A stretch of 58,841 bases of DNA from Kurthia gibsonii (GTDB taxonomy: Bacteria > Bacillota > Bacilli > Bacillales_A > Planococcaceae). Positions 1 through 8,479 of this stretch are shown piece after piece. Position 1 is the first letter of the stretch, and every line of letters starts with the position of its first letter. Both the position numbers and the translations under genes were made by a program. The stretch spans positions 1 through 58,841 of the forward strand of contig NZ_BJOB01000013.1 of the NCBI RefSeq assembly GCF_006539985.1. The letters are read 5' to 3'. The notes under the pieces are model-generated. The model saw only the letters and a program-made list of their open reading frames with translations, ran no database searches and was not told the origin of the DNA.

Positions 1-32
1 CATTTTTCGAAGCGAAGATTGGTATAAATTAA

Positions 33-70
33 GAATCCCCTATGATCCAAAATCATAAGGGATTTTCTCT
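33..70. terminator. hairpin at the 3' end of the XRE/TPR regulator
   Basis: The stem AATCCC-TATGAT pairs with ATCATA-GGGATT around a short CCAAA loop, with one bulged base. It lies just beyond the stop of the minus-strand regulator. T-rich sequence follows on the plus side, so it may also serve a plus-strand gene lying left of the window. Confidence 0.6.
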
Positions 71-105
71 ATTTAAAATACTGTTATGTCATACTGGCCT
101 TTTCA

Positions 106-1404
106 TTATAGATCTTGCCAATAGTTTCTTCTTTGAATCGTGAGAGAAACTTCATTGGCTTTTTTATAGAGTTTAGCAGCGTCTTCAAAAGACTGTTGTT
201 CATAAAAGACATGACCAAAGGCGATGGCGTATTTTTGGACGAGAATTAATTCCTCACATTCTTCAAAGTATGTAATTGCTTCTTCAATGACATCGGGCTT
301 TAGTGATTCGATATGATGCAACATTTGATAGAACCTAAACTGGAAATAGAATGTTCTGTAAAAAGGTGTGTTTAGATGTTCTGATACGAGTTGAATGCCT
401 TTTTTACACCAATATTGAATGAATGTCGGTTGATTTAGTTTAGAATACTCTTTAATCATATGGTGAATTGCGGCTAATTTTGGTTCTACCGAAACTGTAT
501 GTTCCAAACTTTCACGATAATATTGAATGGCTTCTTTTGATTCACCTGTCAGAGCAGCGTGCTGACCTAATTGTTGAAGAATGGTGCCGTATAATTCTTT
601 TTTTTCTAATTGAACAGCAAGGTGATAAGCTGTTTGAAGTGCTTTTTTTGCATATTCAAATAAGCCACTCCGATTATTACAAATGCCAATTTGGATATAA
701 CAATTAATAATAGGTGTTTGTAAATTTAGTTTTTCAAAAATCGTGAGAGCGAGATGTGCATGAGAGAAGGCAGCTGAATAGTGATGAATCGTGTACGTTA
801 ATTGACTTGAAATAAAATGAAAGTTACCAATGAGCCACTCTGGAATCTCATGTTCATAATCCTGGATGACTTTTTCAGCTTTACTCATAAACTTCATTGC
901 ATCTTTATATAATCGATTCTCTAAGCAATAATGGCATGAATTTACATAGAAAATAAAAAGTTGTTCAGGATTTAAATTATTTAAAACAGAGGCAAATGCT
1001 GCTGAAATTTCATCTAAATCGAGAATGGGTTGTTTCGCAATAATGGCGATGCGTTGTAAATATAAATTACATTGATAAAAATTTTCACGTGTTGAAAACT
1101 CAATATTGAATTCATTAAAGTGGTTCCAAACGATTTGTGCGTGTTCAGCGCTGTTTAAATGGATAGCATATTGAAATGCACGATGTAGTTCACGAAGGAA
1201 TTCTTCTTCTTGTGACATTTTTAAATAATGCGTATTTAGATTTAGTTTTTTTAAGAGTGCTTCACGAATGTGATCGCGTGGAATAACATGTTCTTTTTCA
1301 ATTTTGCTTAAATAAGAAGTAGAGCAAATCCCTTTTGCCAAAGCTTGTTGCGTCATGTTCTGTTTAATACGTTCATTTTTAATAATTTGACTATAATTTA
1401 GCAT
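106..1404 (-). CDS. XRE-family regulator with TPR-like repeats (RRNPP-like)
   Basis: This is a 432-residue cytoplasmic DNA-binding regulator. Residues 1-60 form a helix-turn-helix of the XRE type (IIKNERIKQNMTQQALAKGI, then YLSKIEKEH). The remaining ~370 residues are all-helical with repeated Tyr/Ala/Leu patterns typical of tetratricopeptide repeats. This layout matches the RRNPP group (PlcR, NprR, Rgg, AimR), whose members often bind a small secreted peptide. No short signal-peptide ORF is evident next to it, so the ligand is unknown. The start has a reasonable ribosome site (AAAGG, ~6 nt upstream). It is monocistronic, between a terminator and the lia operon terminator. The family is certain; peptide sensing is inference. 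Confidence 0.85.
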   Translation of the reverse strand: MLNYSQIIKNERIKQNMTQQALAKGICSTSYLSKIEKEHVIPRDHIREALLKKLNLNTHYLKMSQEEEFLRELHRAFQYAIHLNSAEHAQIVWNHFNEFNIEFSTRENFYQCNLYLQRIAIIAKQPILDLDEISAAFASVLNNLNPEQLFIFYVNSCHYCLENRLYKDAMKFMSKAEKVIQDYEHEIPEWLIGNFHFISSQLTYTIHHYSAAFSHAHLALTIFEKLNLQTPIINCYIQIGICNNRSGLFEYAKKALQTAYHLAVQLEKKELYGTILQQLGQHAALTGESKEAIQYYRESLEHTVSVEPKLAAIHHMIKEYSKLNQPTFIQYWCKKGIQLVSEHLNTPFYRTFYFQFRFYQMLHHIESLKPDVIEEAITYFEECEELILVQKYAIAFGHVFYEQQSFEDAAKLYKKANEVSLTIQRRNYWQDL

Positions 1405-1462
1405 GATGACCTTTCTAAAATAAAATTCTTATATTTATTATAGTATAAAATAAATGAAAAAC

Positions 1463-1496
1463 GTCGAACAATTGTGAGGAATTGTTCGACATTTGT
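1463..1496 (-). terminator. terminator of the lia operon
   Basis: A perfect 11-bp stem (GTCGAACAATT / AATTGTTCGAC) with a 6-nt loop lies directly beyond the liaR stop. On the minus strand it is followed by a GTTTTTC tract. Confidence 0.85.
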
Positions 1497-2132
1497 TTAT
1501 TTTGGTACAAGATTATGTGAAAAGGCATAAACGACTGCTTGTGTACGGTCTTGAACATCTAACTTGGAAAGAATATTACTAACATGTGTTTTCACTGTCT
1601 TTAAGGCAATGAATAATGTGTCCGCAATTTGCTGGTTGGTCATCCCTTTTGCCATTAATAGTAATACTTCTTGTTCGCGTTCTGTTAAATCTTCGTGTAG
1701 GGCACGATCTTGATTTGAGCGCATGCGTTGCATCATTTTGTTTGTGACTTCAGGCTCTAAAACTGATGTTCCGCTGTAAGTTTTACGAATTGCATCGGCA
1801 ATTTGCTTCGCATTCGTCGTTTTTAATAGGTAGCTAATCGCACCCGCCTCTAGCGCAGGATATACTTTATCATCTTCTAAAAAACTCGTCACAATCATAA
1901 TTTTCGCTTCAGGCCATTGTTTTATAATTTCTGCTGTTGCTTCTGCACCTGTCATAATCGGCATAACCATGTCCATTAAAATAATATCAGGGCGATATTC
2001 TAAACTGCGCTCAACGGCTTGTTGACCATTTTCAGCTTCAGCTACGACTTCCATATCGGGTTGTGCCTGTAAGTATGCAGAGACACCGATTCGCACCATC
2101 TCATGGTCATCTGCTAATAATATACGAATCAC
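1497..2132 (-). CDS. liaR: LiaR/VraR-type response regulator
   Basis: This NarL/FixJ-type regulator has 211 residues. The receiver domain (residues 1-120) has the acidic pocket LLADDHE and the phospho-acceptor Asp in IILMDMVMP. The LuxR-type helix-turn-helix (about 148-205) includes LTEREQEVLLLMAKGMTNQQ and TVKTHVSNILSKL. In Firmicutes LiaR (VraR in staphylococci) activates the response to cell-wall antibiotics that act on the lipid II cycle. The start overlaps the liaS stop by 4 nt (ATGA), so the two are translationally coupled. It is the last gene of liaI-liaH-liaF-liaS-liaR. The assignment is firm because the whole operon is present. Confidence 0.95.
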   Translation of the reverse strand: MIRILLADDHEMVRIGVSAYLQAQPDMEVVAEAENGQQAVERSLEYRPDIILMDMVMPIMTGAEATAEIIKQWPEAKIMIVTSFLEDDKVYPALEAGAISYLLKTTNAKQIADAIRKTYSGTSVLEPEVTNKMMQRMRSNQDRALHEDLTEREQEVLLLMAKGMTNQQIADTLFIALKTVKTHVSNILSKLDVQDRTQAVVYAFSHNLVPK

Positions 2133-3160
2133 TTTGTTTCCTCCTGTTCTACAGGGATTTGTACTTCGATAATTGTTCCTTGCTCTGGAATGGATACGAC
2201 TTTACATGTTCCACCAATTTCAACAGCGCGCTCTTCTACGTTGCGTAAACCATAAGAGCCAGCATGATTATCATCTTGAATAGAAAAACCAACACCATTA
2301 TCTTGAAGGCGGAATATGACAAGATCATTGCGTTCTACTAGAAGTAGTTGGACTTCAGTTGCTTTTGCATGGCGCAATGTATTTGATAAAGTTTCCTGTG
2401 CAATTCTAAAGACATGATCTTCAGCACCTTTTGGGAGCGATACTTCTTCTAGTCTCTCTTGAATGTTAAAGTAAACTTTTTGACGTAGCTCATCGAGTAA
2501 ATCTTGTAAACCTTGTGCTAGTGATTTATTTTTCAGTGCAATTGGTCGCAAATGAAGCAGTAATGCGCGCATCTCTAGTTGTGCTTGTTGAATAATTTTT
2601 TCAGTTTGTTGAAGTTGTTTTTGATTTGCCTCAGGCAGTGTTTCACCAATTGTTTCATTCGTAGCCGAGAGAAGCATAGACGCTGCGAATAATTGTTGTG
2701 ATACGGAATCATGTAATTCACGTGCGAGACGTTGGCGTTCCTGAATAAGACGCTCTTGTACTTCTTTTTCTTGAATATTTGCATGATCATTCGTTAGACG
2801 TTGCAAGCTTTTCTTTTGTGTTTGGACTAAATCATCAATCGCCTGCAACTTTTTGAAATTCTTTTTAGAGACAGGACGCTTTTTCGTTGTTTGAAATTGA
2901 CCTTCTAAAATAAGATTCAATTGTTTGGTTAGTTGATTTTCTTTTTGAATGGTTAGAGAATTTGACCACATGGCAATTAATAGACTAAATCCACCGAAGA
3001 AAATCAACATCCAAGCGCCATAGGGTAAGCTTGCATAATTTTTTTCATAGAGCATTTCCCATTGTGTCGAATTTTCGCCCCACAACATATATAAAATCAT
3101 CGCGAGTAAGGCGAAGGAGATGGTCGCTAAAAAAAGCGTTCTTAAAATTACTTTTGTCAT
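2129..3160 (-). CDS. liaS: LiaS/VraS-type sensor histidine kinase
   Basis: This 343-residue membrane kinase has two N-terminal membrane segments (about 7-27 and 48-66) with only a short extracellular loop, typical of intramembrane-sensing kinases. A coiled-coil linker leads to the HisKA_3 dimerisation domain, where the phospho-accepting His lies in RLARELHDSVSQQLFA. The C-terminal ATPase domain carries the N box (AQETLSNTLRHA) and G boxes (DNGVGF, GSYGLRNVEER). It phosphorylates LiaR and in related species is held inactive by LiaF. ATGA overlaps on both sides couple it to liaF and liaR. Confidence 0.95.
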   Translation of the reverse strand: MTKVILRTLFLATISFALLAMILYMLWGENSTQWEMLYEKNYASLPYGAWMLIFFGGFSLLIAMWSNSLTIQKENQLTKQLNLILEGQFQTTKKRPVSKKNFKKLQAIDDLVQTQKKSLQRLTNDHANIQEKEVQERLIQERQRLARELHDSVSQQLFAASMLLSATNETIGETLPEANQKQLQQTEKIIQQAQLEMRALLLHLRPIALKNKSLAQGLQDLLDELRQKVYFNIQERLEEVSLPKGAEDHVFRIAQETLSNTLRHAKATEVQLLLVERNDLVIFRLQDNGVGFSIQDDNHAGSYGLRNVEERAVEIGGTCKVVSIPEQGTIIEVQIPVEQEETK

Positions 3161-3855
3161 TTTCTAAGCACCTCCAAATCGCCTGAGAAAGAAGAAGCAG
3201 CGATAATTAATTCACGTTCAGGAAGTTCATGTTCACGATAACCATCTTTGACAGCGAGTGATTCGTTCCAGAGGCGTGGGTATTTATGTTGCATGATAGT
3301 TGCCTCGCCCATTAAAGCATTGTAGTAAATACGTACAGGTATTTCATAAGGAACGACGACGGTTATTTTACCAATCCCTTGACGAATTGAGATAAGAGAA
3401 GCCCCCTTCGGTAAGATGGTATTGGTTGTATCAATCGTAATTTGTCCAACGACGTTTTGAACGTGGACATCTTCCCAAACATAAGAGGTGTTAAGTGTGT
3501 CATCAAATTGGAAGAAATTGTTTTTCTTTTTTCGTTCACGCGGACGTTCTTCTGTAGAAGAAGTATTCACATGAACAGTAGCGGGTGTATCTTCACGCAT
3601 TTTAAAGAGTATATAAATAACAGTTACAAACAATAGAATGCGCAAACTCCACATGGAGAGAATGGAAAGAATGAGTAAACCCAAACCAAACCAAAAGAAT
3701 AGTTTTCGTTGTTTTTTCATGGATACATAAATGATTCCAATACCAATCAGTGCAAAAATCATCATGTCACTTCCAAAAAGTATTCCCTCAGCAACGATGC
3801 AAAGTAGTGCAGCAAATAGTAAAGTTGTCATCGTATTTGTTTGAATGTGTTTCAT
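3157..3855 (-). CDS. liaF: LiaF, membrane inhibitor of LiaS
   Basis: This 232-residue protein has about four N-terminal hydrophobic segments in residues 8-85. A polar linker follows, rich in Arg, Lys and Glu. The C-terminal beta-rich domain (about 115-230) is of the LiaF/VraT type ('cell wall-active antibiotics response protein'). In B. subtilis LiaF keeps LiaS off in the absence of envelope stress. It has a strong ribosome site (GGAGG, ~8 nt). It lies 118 bp behind liaH, across a hairpin, and its stop overlaps the liaS start. Confidence 0.92.
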   Translation of the reverse strand: MKHIQTNTMTTLLFAALLCIVAEGILFGSDMMIFALIGIGIIYVSMKKQRKLFFWFGLGLLILSILSMWSLRILLFVTVIYILFKMREDTPATVHVNTSSTEERPRERKKKNNFFQFDDTLNTSYVWEDVHVQNVVGQITIDTTNTILPKGASLISIRQGIGKITVVVPYEIPVRIYYNALMGEATIMQHKYPRLWNESLAVKDGYREHELPERELIIAASSFSGDLEVLRK

Positions 3856-3887
3856 CGTTGCTACCTCCGTTTCTCGTCGTTCTTTTT

Positions 3888-3937
3888 TAATACAAAAGAA
3901 CTGTCCTTCACATCATTTATTATACAGGAAGGACAGT
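3888..3937 (-). terminator. partial terminator between liaH and liaF
   Basis: A perfect 10-bp stem (ACTGTCCTTC / GAAGGACAGT) with an 18-nt loop is followed on the minus strand by the T-rich TTCTTTTG. In B. subtilis a leaky terminator after liaH makes liaIH far more abundant than the regulatory genes. The position here is the same, so that role is likely. The loop contains TATAAT on the minus strand, but I find no good -35 for it. Confidence 0.65.
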
Positions 3938-3973
3938 CTATTTTCTTAATTGTACAATAAGCTACAATGATTT

Positions 3974-4600
3974 TTAAGCTTGTTTCTTTTCAAGTGCTTG
4001 TAAACGTTGTTCCATTGAAGTAACTTCGTGCTCTTGTTCAATTTTTTGACCTAAACGTTCGATATATTGTTCCATCGTTTCGAATTTTTCAAGGCGTTGA
4101 TTTTGTTGTCCGGTTGATTCAGGATCTAATACGCGGTCCATTTGATGATGTGCACGTACAACATTTTCTTTGCCCATTAGTTGTAATTGACGTACACGCA
4201 TATCTTTGATTTTGTGTTTCATTTCTTCGAATTTACGCTCTAAGCCGAATAATTCATTTGTTGCTTGTTCGATACTTTGATCAAGTGCTGCGATACGGTT
4301 TGCGTAGGCATTTTTTTCTTGTTCAGCGAATTCAATTAAGTCAACTTCGCCACTTGCTTGTGCTAATTCGAGTTGTGCTTGACGTTTTTCGAACATTTCA
4401 ATGGCTTGAATACGTTCTTTCTCAAGCTTCTCTTTTAGTTGACCTTGTCTTTCTAAATATTTACCTGTTTGTTCCGTTTGCTTTTCAGCTTCGCGAATAT
4501 ATTGATTTAACATCGCGATTGGATTTTTTTCCTCTTTTTTATCGAAAAATTGATGTAAGTCTGCCTCGATTGAATATTTTAAACGTTGTAGTAAACCCAT
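3974..4600 (-). CDS. liaH: LiaH, PspA/IM30-family envelope-stress protein
   Basis: This 208-residue protein is almost wholly coiled coil, as in PspA, Vipp1 and LiaH. The N-terminus (MGLLQRLKYSIEADLHQFFDK) is the amphipathic membrane-binding helix of the family. Long Lys/Glu/Gln-rich helices follow. These proteins form large oligomers that coat and stabilise damaged membrane. A very strong ribosome site (AAAGGAGGT) fits the high expression expected after induction. It lies 25 bp downstream of the small membrane protein LiaI, the known membrane anchor of LiaH. Confidence 0.93.
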   Translation of the reverse strand: MGLLQRLKYSIEADLHQFFDKKEEKNPIAMLNQYIREAEKQTEQTGKYLERQGQLKEKLEKERIQAIEMFEKRQAQLELAQASGEVDLIEFAEQEKNAYANRIAALDQSIEQATNELFGLERKFEEMKHKIKDMRVRQLQLMGKENVVRAHHQMDRVLDPESTGQQNQRLEKFETMEQYIERLGQKIEQEHEVTSMEQRLQALEKKQA

Positions 4601-4625
4601 TGTTCACTACCTCCTTTTGTCATTC

Positions 4626-4976
4626 TTATTTTTGTAATTCGTTCCACTGTTTTTCAAAGTTTGTGAATGGATCATCTGATTTTTGTGTAAATACAGGTTG
4701 AGCTTCTTTTTGATTCCACTTCTTGTAGATGAAGTAACCGCCTGCTACTGCAACAAGTGCCACTAAACCAGGAATATTTGAGATACCTGATGTTAAACCG
4801 ATGATTCCAACGATTACCCAGACAACTTTTGCAAATGTTGAGCGAGCCTTCAAATAGAAGTGAATACCTGCGTATAAAACAGCAGCAGATATTAATAAAC
4901 CTGTTAGTGGTCCGAATAAACTCACCACTGTAAAACCGATTACGATTCCTAAAAGTGTTAGCCATACTTTTCTCAT
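4626..4976 (-). CDS. liaI: LiaI-like small membrane protein
   Basis: This 116-residue protein has three to four hydrophobic segments (about 5-25, 30-45, 50-65, 70-85), then a charged cytoplasmic tail ending DDPFTNFEKQWNELQK. It is the first gene of the lia operon. In B. subtilis LiaI tethers LiaH oligomers to the membrane. The identification rests on position, size and topology, because LiaI sequences vary. The ribosome site GGGAGG is strong. The inferred promoter lies in the 178 bp shared with the divergent metallophosphoesterase gene. Confidence 0.8.
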   Translation of the reverse strand: MRKVWLTLLGIVIGFTVVSLFGPLTGLLISAAVLYAGIHFYLKARSTFAKVVWVIVGIIGLTSGISNIPGLVALVAVAGGYFIYKKWNQKEAQPVFTQKSDDPFTNFEKQWNELQK

Positions 4977-5049
4977 GTGAAAAGCGCCTCCCTTCTGTTG
5001 ATACCTTTATGATACGTGGGTTTTTAAAGCTTTTTAACCGTCCTCAAAA

Positions 5050-5085
5050 GGATTTTCGACTAGGACTAGAGACCGAGAACCTATG
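5050..5085. promoter_or_regulatory. candidate LiaR operator region
   Basis: In the liaI/metallophosphoesterase intergenic region, GGACTAGAGACC (5063-5074) forms an imperfect dyad (GG-CT--AG-CC), flanked by TTCGAC and CCGAGAA. It sits ~90 bp upstream of liaI, where the LiaR site of PliaI is expected. The match to a formal consensus is not established; the call is based mainly on position. Confidence 0.3.
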
Positions 5086-5154
5086 CGACTTATAGATAGG
5101 AATTGTATTTCGCTGTTTAATTATGGCAAAATATAGACACTGAGGAGGAACAAC

Positions 5155-6240
5155 ATGAAAAAATATAGTGTATCTATTTTAGCTTTTCTACTATATAGTG
5201 CTGTCGTGTTTTATTTAGGTTGGAATGTTTATACATTCTTACATGATTGGTTTGGAGTTACATGGAAAATACCGTTCTATGTAATTTGGTATGTGATTGG
5301 ATTTAGTATGTTAATTGGACGACTATCACATAAGTTAGATATTTTCACAATTATTGGCTATTATTGGTTAGCATTTTTTCAATATGGTATATTGCTTTTC
5401 CCAATTACGAATCTCATTATTTGGTTAGCACCAAATAGCTCGAGAGATCTTATTGAATTTTTTGTATGTCAGCTATTCATTCTTATTTTCTTATTTGGTA
5501 GTTATTATGCTTATACGCCTGTTACACGTATTAAAGAAATTATCATTAAGAATGACTTATTAGCAGATCAAACACTTCGTATTGTTTTAGGAAGTGATTT
5601 TCATTTAGGTCTTGTGATGCCAAAACGTCAATTGAAAAAATTTGTTCGTTTATCAAATGCAGAAGAACCGGACCTTGTTTTTTTAGCAGGAGATTTAGTA
5701 GATGATTTACCGTATTGGTATGAAAAGAATAATATGATGGAAGAGATGAAGAAATTAGAAGCAACACATGGAGTGTACGGTATTTTAGGAAACCATGAGT
5801 ATTATGGTAATCAAATTGAAAAAACCGTTCAGTTAATGGAAGAATCACAAGTGAAAATGTTACTAGACGAGACGATTGTAATACAAGATGTCTGTGTTTT
5901 AACAGGACGAGAAGATGTAACGAATAAAAATCGTAAACCACTTGAATCGTTGAAAATGGATTCACCACTCCCATGGTTCATTATGGAACACACACCAAAA
6001 GACATTGAAACACCGGCAAAGCTAGGGGCGGACTTACAAGTTTCTGGACATACACATCGCGGTCAAATGTGGCCTAATCAATTACTTACGCGTTTATCAT
6101 TTCCGTTAGATTATGGCTATAAAAAGGTTGAGCAGTTGCACGCAATTACTACATCTGGATTTGGCTTTTGGGGACCGCCTATCCGTACAAATAGTCGAGC
6201 AGAATTATGGAGAATCGATATAAAATTTACAAAGTCGTAA
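5155..6240 (+). CDS. membrane-anchored metallophosphoesterase (YkuE-like)
   Basis: This 361-residue protein begins with about four membrane segments (residues 5-125), followed by a calcineurin-type phosphoesterase domain. The metal-site motifs are all visible in order: GSDFHLG, AGDLVDD, GNHEYYG, a lone His in MEHTP, and SGHTHRGQ. Such proteins hydrolyse phosphomonoesters or phosphodiesters with a dinuclear metal centre; the active site could face either side of the membrane. It is a single gene with ribosome site GAGGAGG, divergent from the lia operon. The substrate cannot be read from the sequence. Confidence 0.88.
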   Translation: MKKYSVSILAFLLYSAVVFYLGWNVYTFLHDWFGVTWKIPFYVIWYVIGFSMLIGRLSHKLDIFTIIGYYWLAFFQYGILLFPITNLIIWLAPNSSRDLIEFFVCQLFILIFLFGSYYAYTPVTRIKEIIIKNDLLADQTLRIVLGSDFHLGLVMPKRQLKKFVRLSNAEEPDLVFLAGDLVDDLPYWYEKNNMMEEMKKLEATHGVYGILGNHEYYGNQIEKTVQLMEESQVKMLLDETIVIQDVCVLTGREDVTNKNRKPLESLKMDSPLPWFIMEHTPKDIETPAKLGADLQVSGHTHRGQMWPNQLLTRLSFPLDYGYKKVEQLHAITTSGFGFWGPPIRTNSRAELWRIDIKFTKS

Positions 6241-6323
6241 AAAAAATAAAGGGTATGTCTGTGTTATCATTTGGGTAATAGTGCAAAGGATACCAAACTT
6301 TGCTGTAAAAGGAGCATACGCAT

Positions 6324-7145
6324 GTGAGTGAAATTTTAAAAGCCATTATACTAGGCCTTGTAGAAGGTCTAACGGAGTTTGCGCCCGTATCATCTACAGG
6401 GCATATGATTATTGTCGACGATATGTGGCTCAAGACAAAAGATTTTTTAGGTAGTTCTTCAGCGAATACATTCAAAATTGTGATTCAATTAGGGTCCATA
6501 CTTGCTGTTGTTGTCGTCATGTGGAAGAGACTACTAAGTTTGATTGGTCTTTATCATATTGAAGGACAAACGAAACACCATCGTTTTAACTTATTACATG
6601 TCATTGTAGGGATTATTCCTGCGGGTGTTCTAGGTGTGCTTGTTGAGGATTACATAGATGCGCATCTATTTAGTATTAAGACGGTTATTATCGGCTTATT
6701 CATTGGAGCCATCTTTATGATGATTGCTGACCGTTTTGCATGGAAGAAACCGCGTGTCATGTCGCTTGATGATTTAACGTATAAACAAGCTTTCCAAGTA
6801 GGGTTGGTCCAATGTCTATCATTATGGCCAGGATTTTCACGTTCAGGCGCTACTATATCAGGTGGTGTACTTCTAGGGCTAGATTATCGTGTAGCAGCTG
6901 ATTTTACGTTTATTATGGCTGTACCAATCATGGCGGGTGCAAGTGGTCTATCACTTATCAAGCACTGGAACGAAATTAATCCAGCTGATATGGGCTTTTA
7001 TGCAGTCGGTTTTATTAGTGCCTTCATCTTTGCATTGCTATCGATTAAATTCTTCTTAAAGCTAATCTCACGCATCAAGTTAATGCCATTTGCAATCTAT
7101 CGTATTGTATTAGCAGCAGTATTAGCTTGGATTATTTTCTTTTAG
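6324..7145 (+). CDS. uppP: undecaprenyl-diphosphatase (BacA/UppP)
   Basis: This 273-residue polytopic membrane protein dephosphorylates undecaprenyl pyrophosphate, recycling the lipid carrier for peptidoglycan; members give bacitracin resistance. It shows the family signatures: GLVEGLTEFAPVSSTGH near the N-terminus with the catalytic Glu residues, and WPGFSRSGATISGG around residue 175. The start is GTG at 6324; the overlapping ATG at 6322 is followed at once by TGA and cannot be used. The ribosome site AAAGGAG is ~9 nt upstream of the GTG. Its link to envelope integrity fits the nearby lia operon, although it is transcribed separately. Confidence 0.95.
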   Translation: MSEILKAIILGLVEGLTEFAPVSSTGHMIIVDDMWLKTKDFLGSSSANTFKIVIQLGSILAVVVVMWKRLLSLIGLYHIEGQTKHHRFNLLHVIVGIIPAGVLGVLVEDYIDAHLFSIKTVIIGLFIGAIFMMIADRFAWKKPRVMSLDDLTYKQAFQVGLVQCLSLWPGFSRSGATISGGVLLGLDYRVAADFTFIMAVPIMAGASGLSLIKHWNEINPADMGFYAVGFISAFIFALLSIKFFLKLISRIKLMPFAIYRIVLAAVLAWIIFF

Positions 7146-7153
7146 GAGAAGTG

Positions 7154-7283
7154 AGCTAGGACATAAGTGTAAAAATACAATCTCATATGAGCATAAGAAA
7201 AATTGGAATCGCGCTGTTTCGTGGTTCCAGTTTTTTTTTATTGCGAACGCTAAAAAAGAGAAGTGAAATATTTTGTCCTAGCT
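7154..7283. repeat. 130-bp palindromic intergenic element, copy 1
   Basis: The outer arms AGCTAGGACA (7154-7163) and TGTCCTAGCT (7274-7283) are exact complements. Inside are the palindrome CTCATATGAG, the conserved stretch GAGCATAAGAAAAA, an inner hairpin around GGAATCGCG...GTGGTTCC with G-T pairs and a T-run, then TTGCGAAC-CTAAAA. A second copy at 21305-21433 matches it closely except in the outer arms. It sits behind uppP and could serve as that gene's terminator. Confidence 0.8.
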
Positions 7284-7299
7284 TGTTTTATACATAAAA

Positions 7300-7330
7300 A
7301 GGGCTTGAATACAAAAAGTATCCAAGCCTT
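7300..7330 (-). terminator. terminator of the small membrane protein gene
   Basis: AGGGCTTG-ATAC pairs with GTAT-CAAGCCTT over a short A-rich loop. On the minus strand it is followed by TTTTTATG. It lies 15 bp beyond the stop of the minus-strand gene at 7345. Confidence 0.75.
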
Positions 7331-7344
7331 ATTATAAATAAAGA

Positions 7345-7533
7345 TTAGCCTTGTTCAGAGGCTTTTTTCGCTTCAAGTACTTTTTTTCTTTGCACGAAAG
7401 ATAAAATAATGAGTGTGAAGGCGATCAATGAACCAATTAAAACAACGTATAATTTTCCAACAATCAAAGATGTGACGAATGTGATTAAAAAAATCATAAT
7501 CGCAACAAATTGTATTCCGTAAAACGATGGCAT
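7345..7533 (-). CDS. small two-segment membrane protein, function unknown
   Basis: This 62-residue protein has two hydrophobic segments (about 8-27 and 30-48) and a basic C-terminal tail (QRKKVLEAKKASEQG) that should lie in the cytoplasm. I do not recognise the family. It is supported as a real gene by a good ribosome site (GAGGTG, ~8 nt upstream), a terminator directly behind it, and a composition typical of small membrane proteins. It is transcribed alone. Confidence 0.65.
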   Translation of the reverse strand: MPSFYGIQFVAIMIFLITFVTSLIVGKLYVVLIGSLIAFTLIILSFVQRKKVLEAKKASEQG

Positions 7534-8479
7534 TCTTTTTCACCTCAATTAGTTATATAGGATTAATAATAGTACAGCTTTTCATCATGTGCAATTGAAT
7601 GAACCAATTTATCGAAAAATGTTCACGATTATCGAAGCTTTATTAAAAAGATAAAAAAGACGTAAAATGCATATTTTATAAGGAATGATAAAGATATGAG
7701 AAGAAGAAAAGTCAAGTAACTTTTCATTGTCGAATCCGTAACAAAAATGAAATTTCATCGATTCCTAAATGTATAGACTAGTTTAGCACGCTTAAATACT
7801 CTATAATAAAAAAGTTGGTCTATGAATCAAATTTATTTTTTTGAAATAAATTTATTTCATATAAAAAATAGTGTAAATAATAAATAAAGTGGTTTTTTAC
7901 AATAAAACGCTTTAAACAATTGAAAATATAGTTGAAATAAAAAAAGATTATTTTTTTTAAAAAATAGTTCAAAATGCAAGTGTTTTTTATAGTGAATTTT
8001 CGACATATCAAAAAAGCGATATGAAAAAAAAAGAAAATCCGTCTAAAGAATTTGTTTCTTTTGAGGGGACGAATTTTTGTAGGCCTTTTGCTATTATTTT
8101 CTTCAATTTGGACTTTAATCTTGAATCAACCTTTTCGATTATGTTAGATTAGATAAAGAAGAAAACACAAGATATTTGAAAAAAAAGTTGAGGCAACACA
8201 ATATATTGTGTTGACAACGTTTTGGGCACATATTCACTAATAATCGCTCATTTATATTATTTTTTTTTGTTTAACTTCGTAAATTACAGGATAAAAAGAA
8301 TTTTAATCATACATGTAATCAACACAACATGACGATTTTTCAGATGAAGAATGGATGCATGTCAAAATGGAACAGTGAATCATATTCTGCTGGATATGTC
8401 GTTTACTGTTATTTTATTTGCAGCTGTTTTGAGGAGTTCAATGGGAAAATAGTCAAAAAATAAAAGGAGTCGTGGTCTT
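7534..8479. other. 946-bp AT-rich gap upstream of the reductase genes
   Basis: No convincing gene is present. The stretch is very AT-rich with long A and T runs. A terminator-like fold lies at about 8036-8078 (AAAGAA/TTCTTT and CGTC/GACG, followed by TTTTTG). Two NrdR boxes lie at 8165-8211. The ~265 bp from the boxes to the nrdA start would be a long untranslated leader; I see no match to a cobalamin riboswitch in it. Confidence 0.6.
8165..8211 (+). promoter_or_regulatory. tandem NrdR boxes of the nrd operon
   Basis: The second box (8196-8211) is the perfect palindrome ACACAATATATTGTGT and matches the NrdR consensus well. A weaker box (8165-8180, beginning ACACAAGATAT) starts exactly 31 bp earlier, i.e. 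about three helical turns. That phasing is characteristic of paired NrdR sites. TTGACA (8211-8216), a possible -35, abuts the second box, so NrdR bound there would block the promoter; a matching -10 is less clear. Confidence 0.8.

Noticed and set aside
7820-8011. 63-codon minus-strand ORF in the AT-rich gap
   Set aside because: Composition is almost only Phe, Ile, Asn, Lys and Tyr from A/T runs; no ribosome site.
8344-8463. 39-codon plus-strand ORF before nrdA (MKNGCMSKWNSESYSAGYVV...)
   Set aside because: No ribosome site, Cys-rich random-looking sequence, and it ends just before the nrdA ribosome site without any terminator structure.
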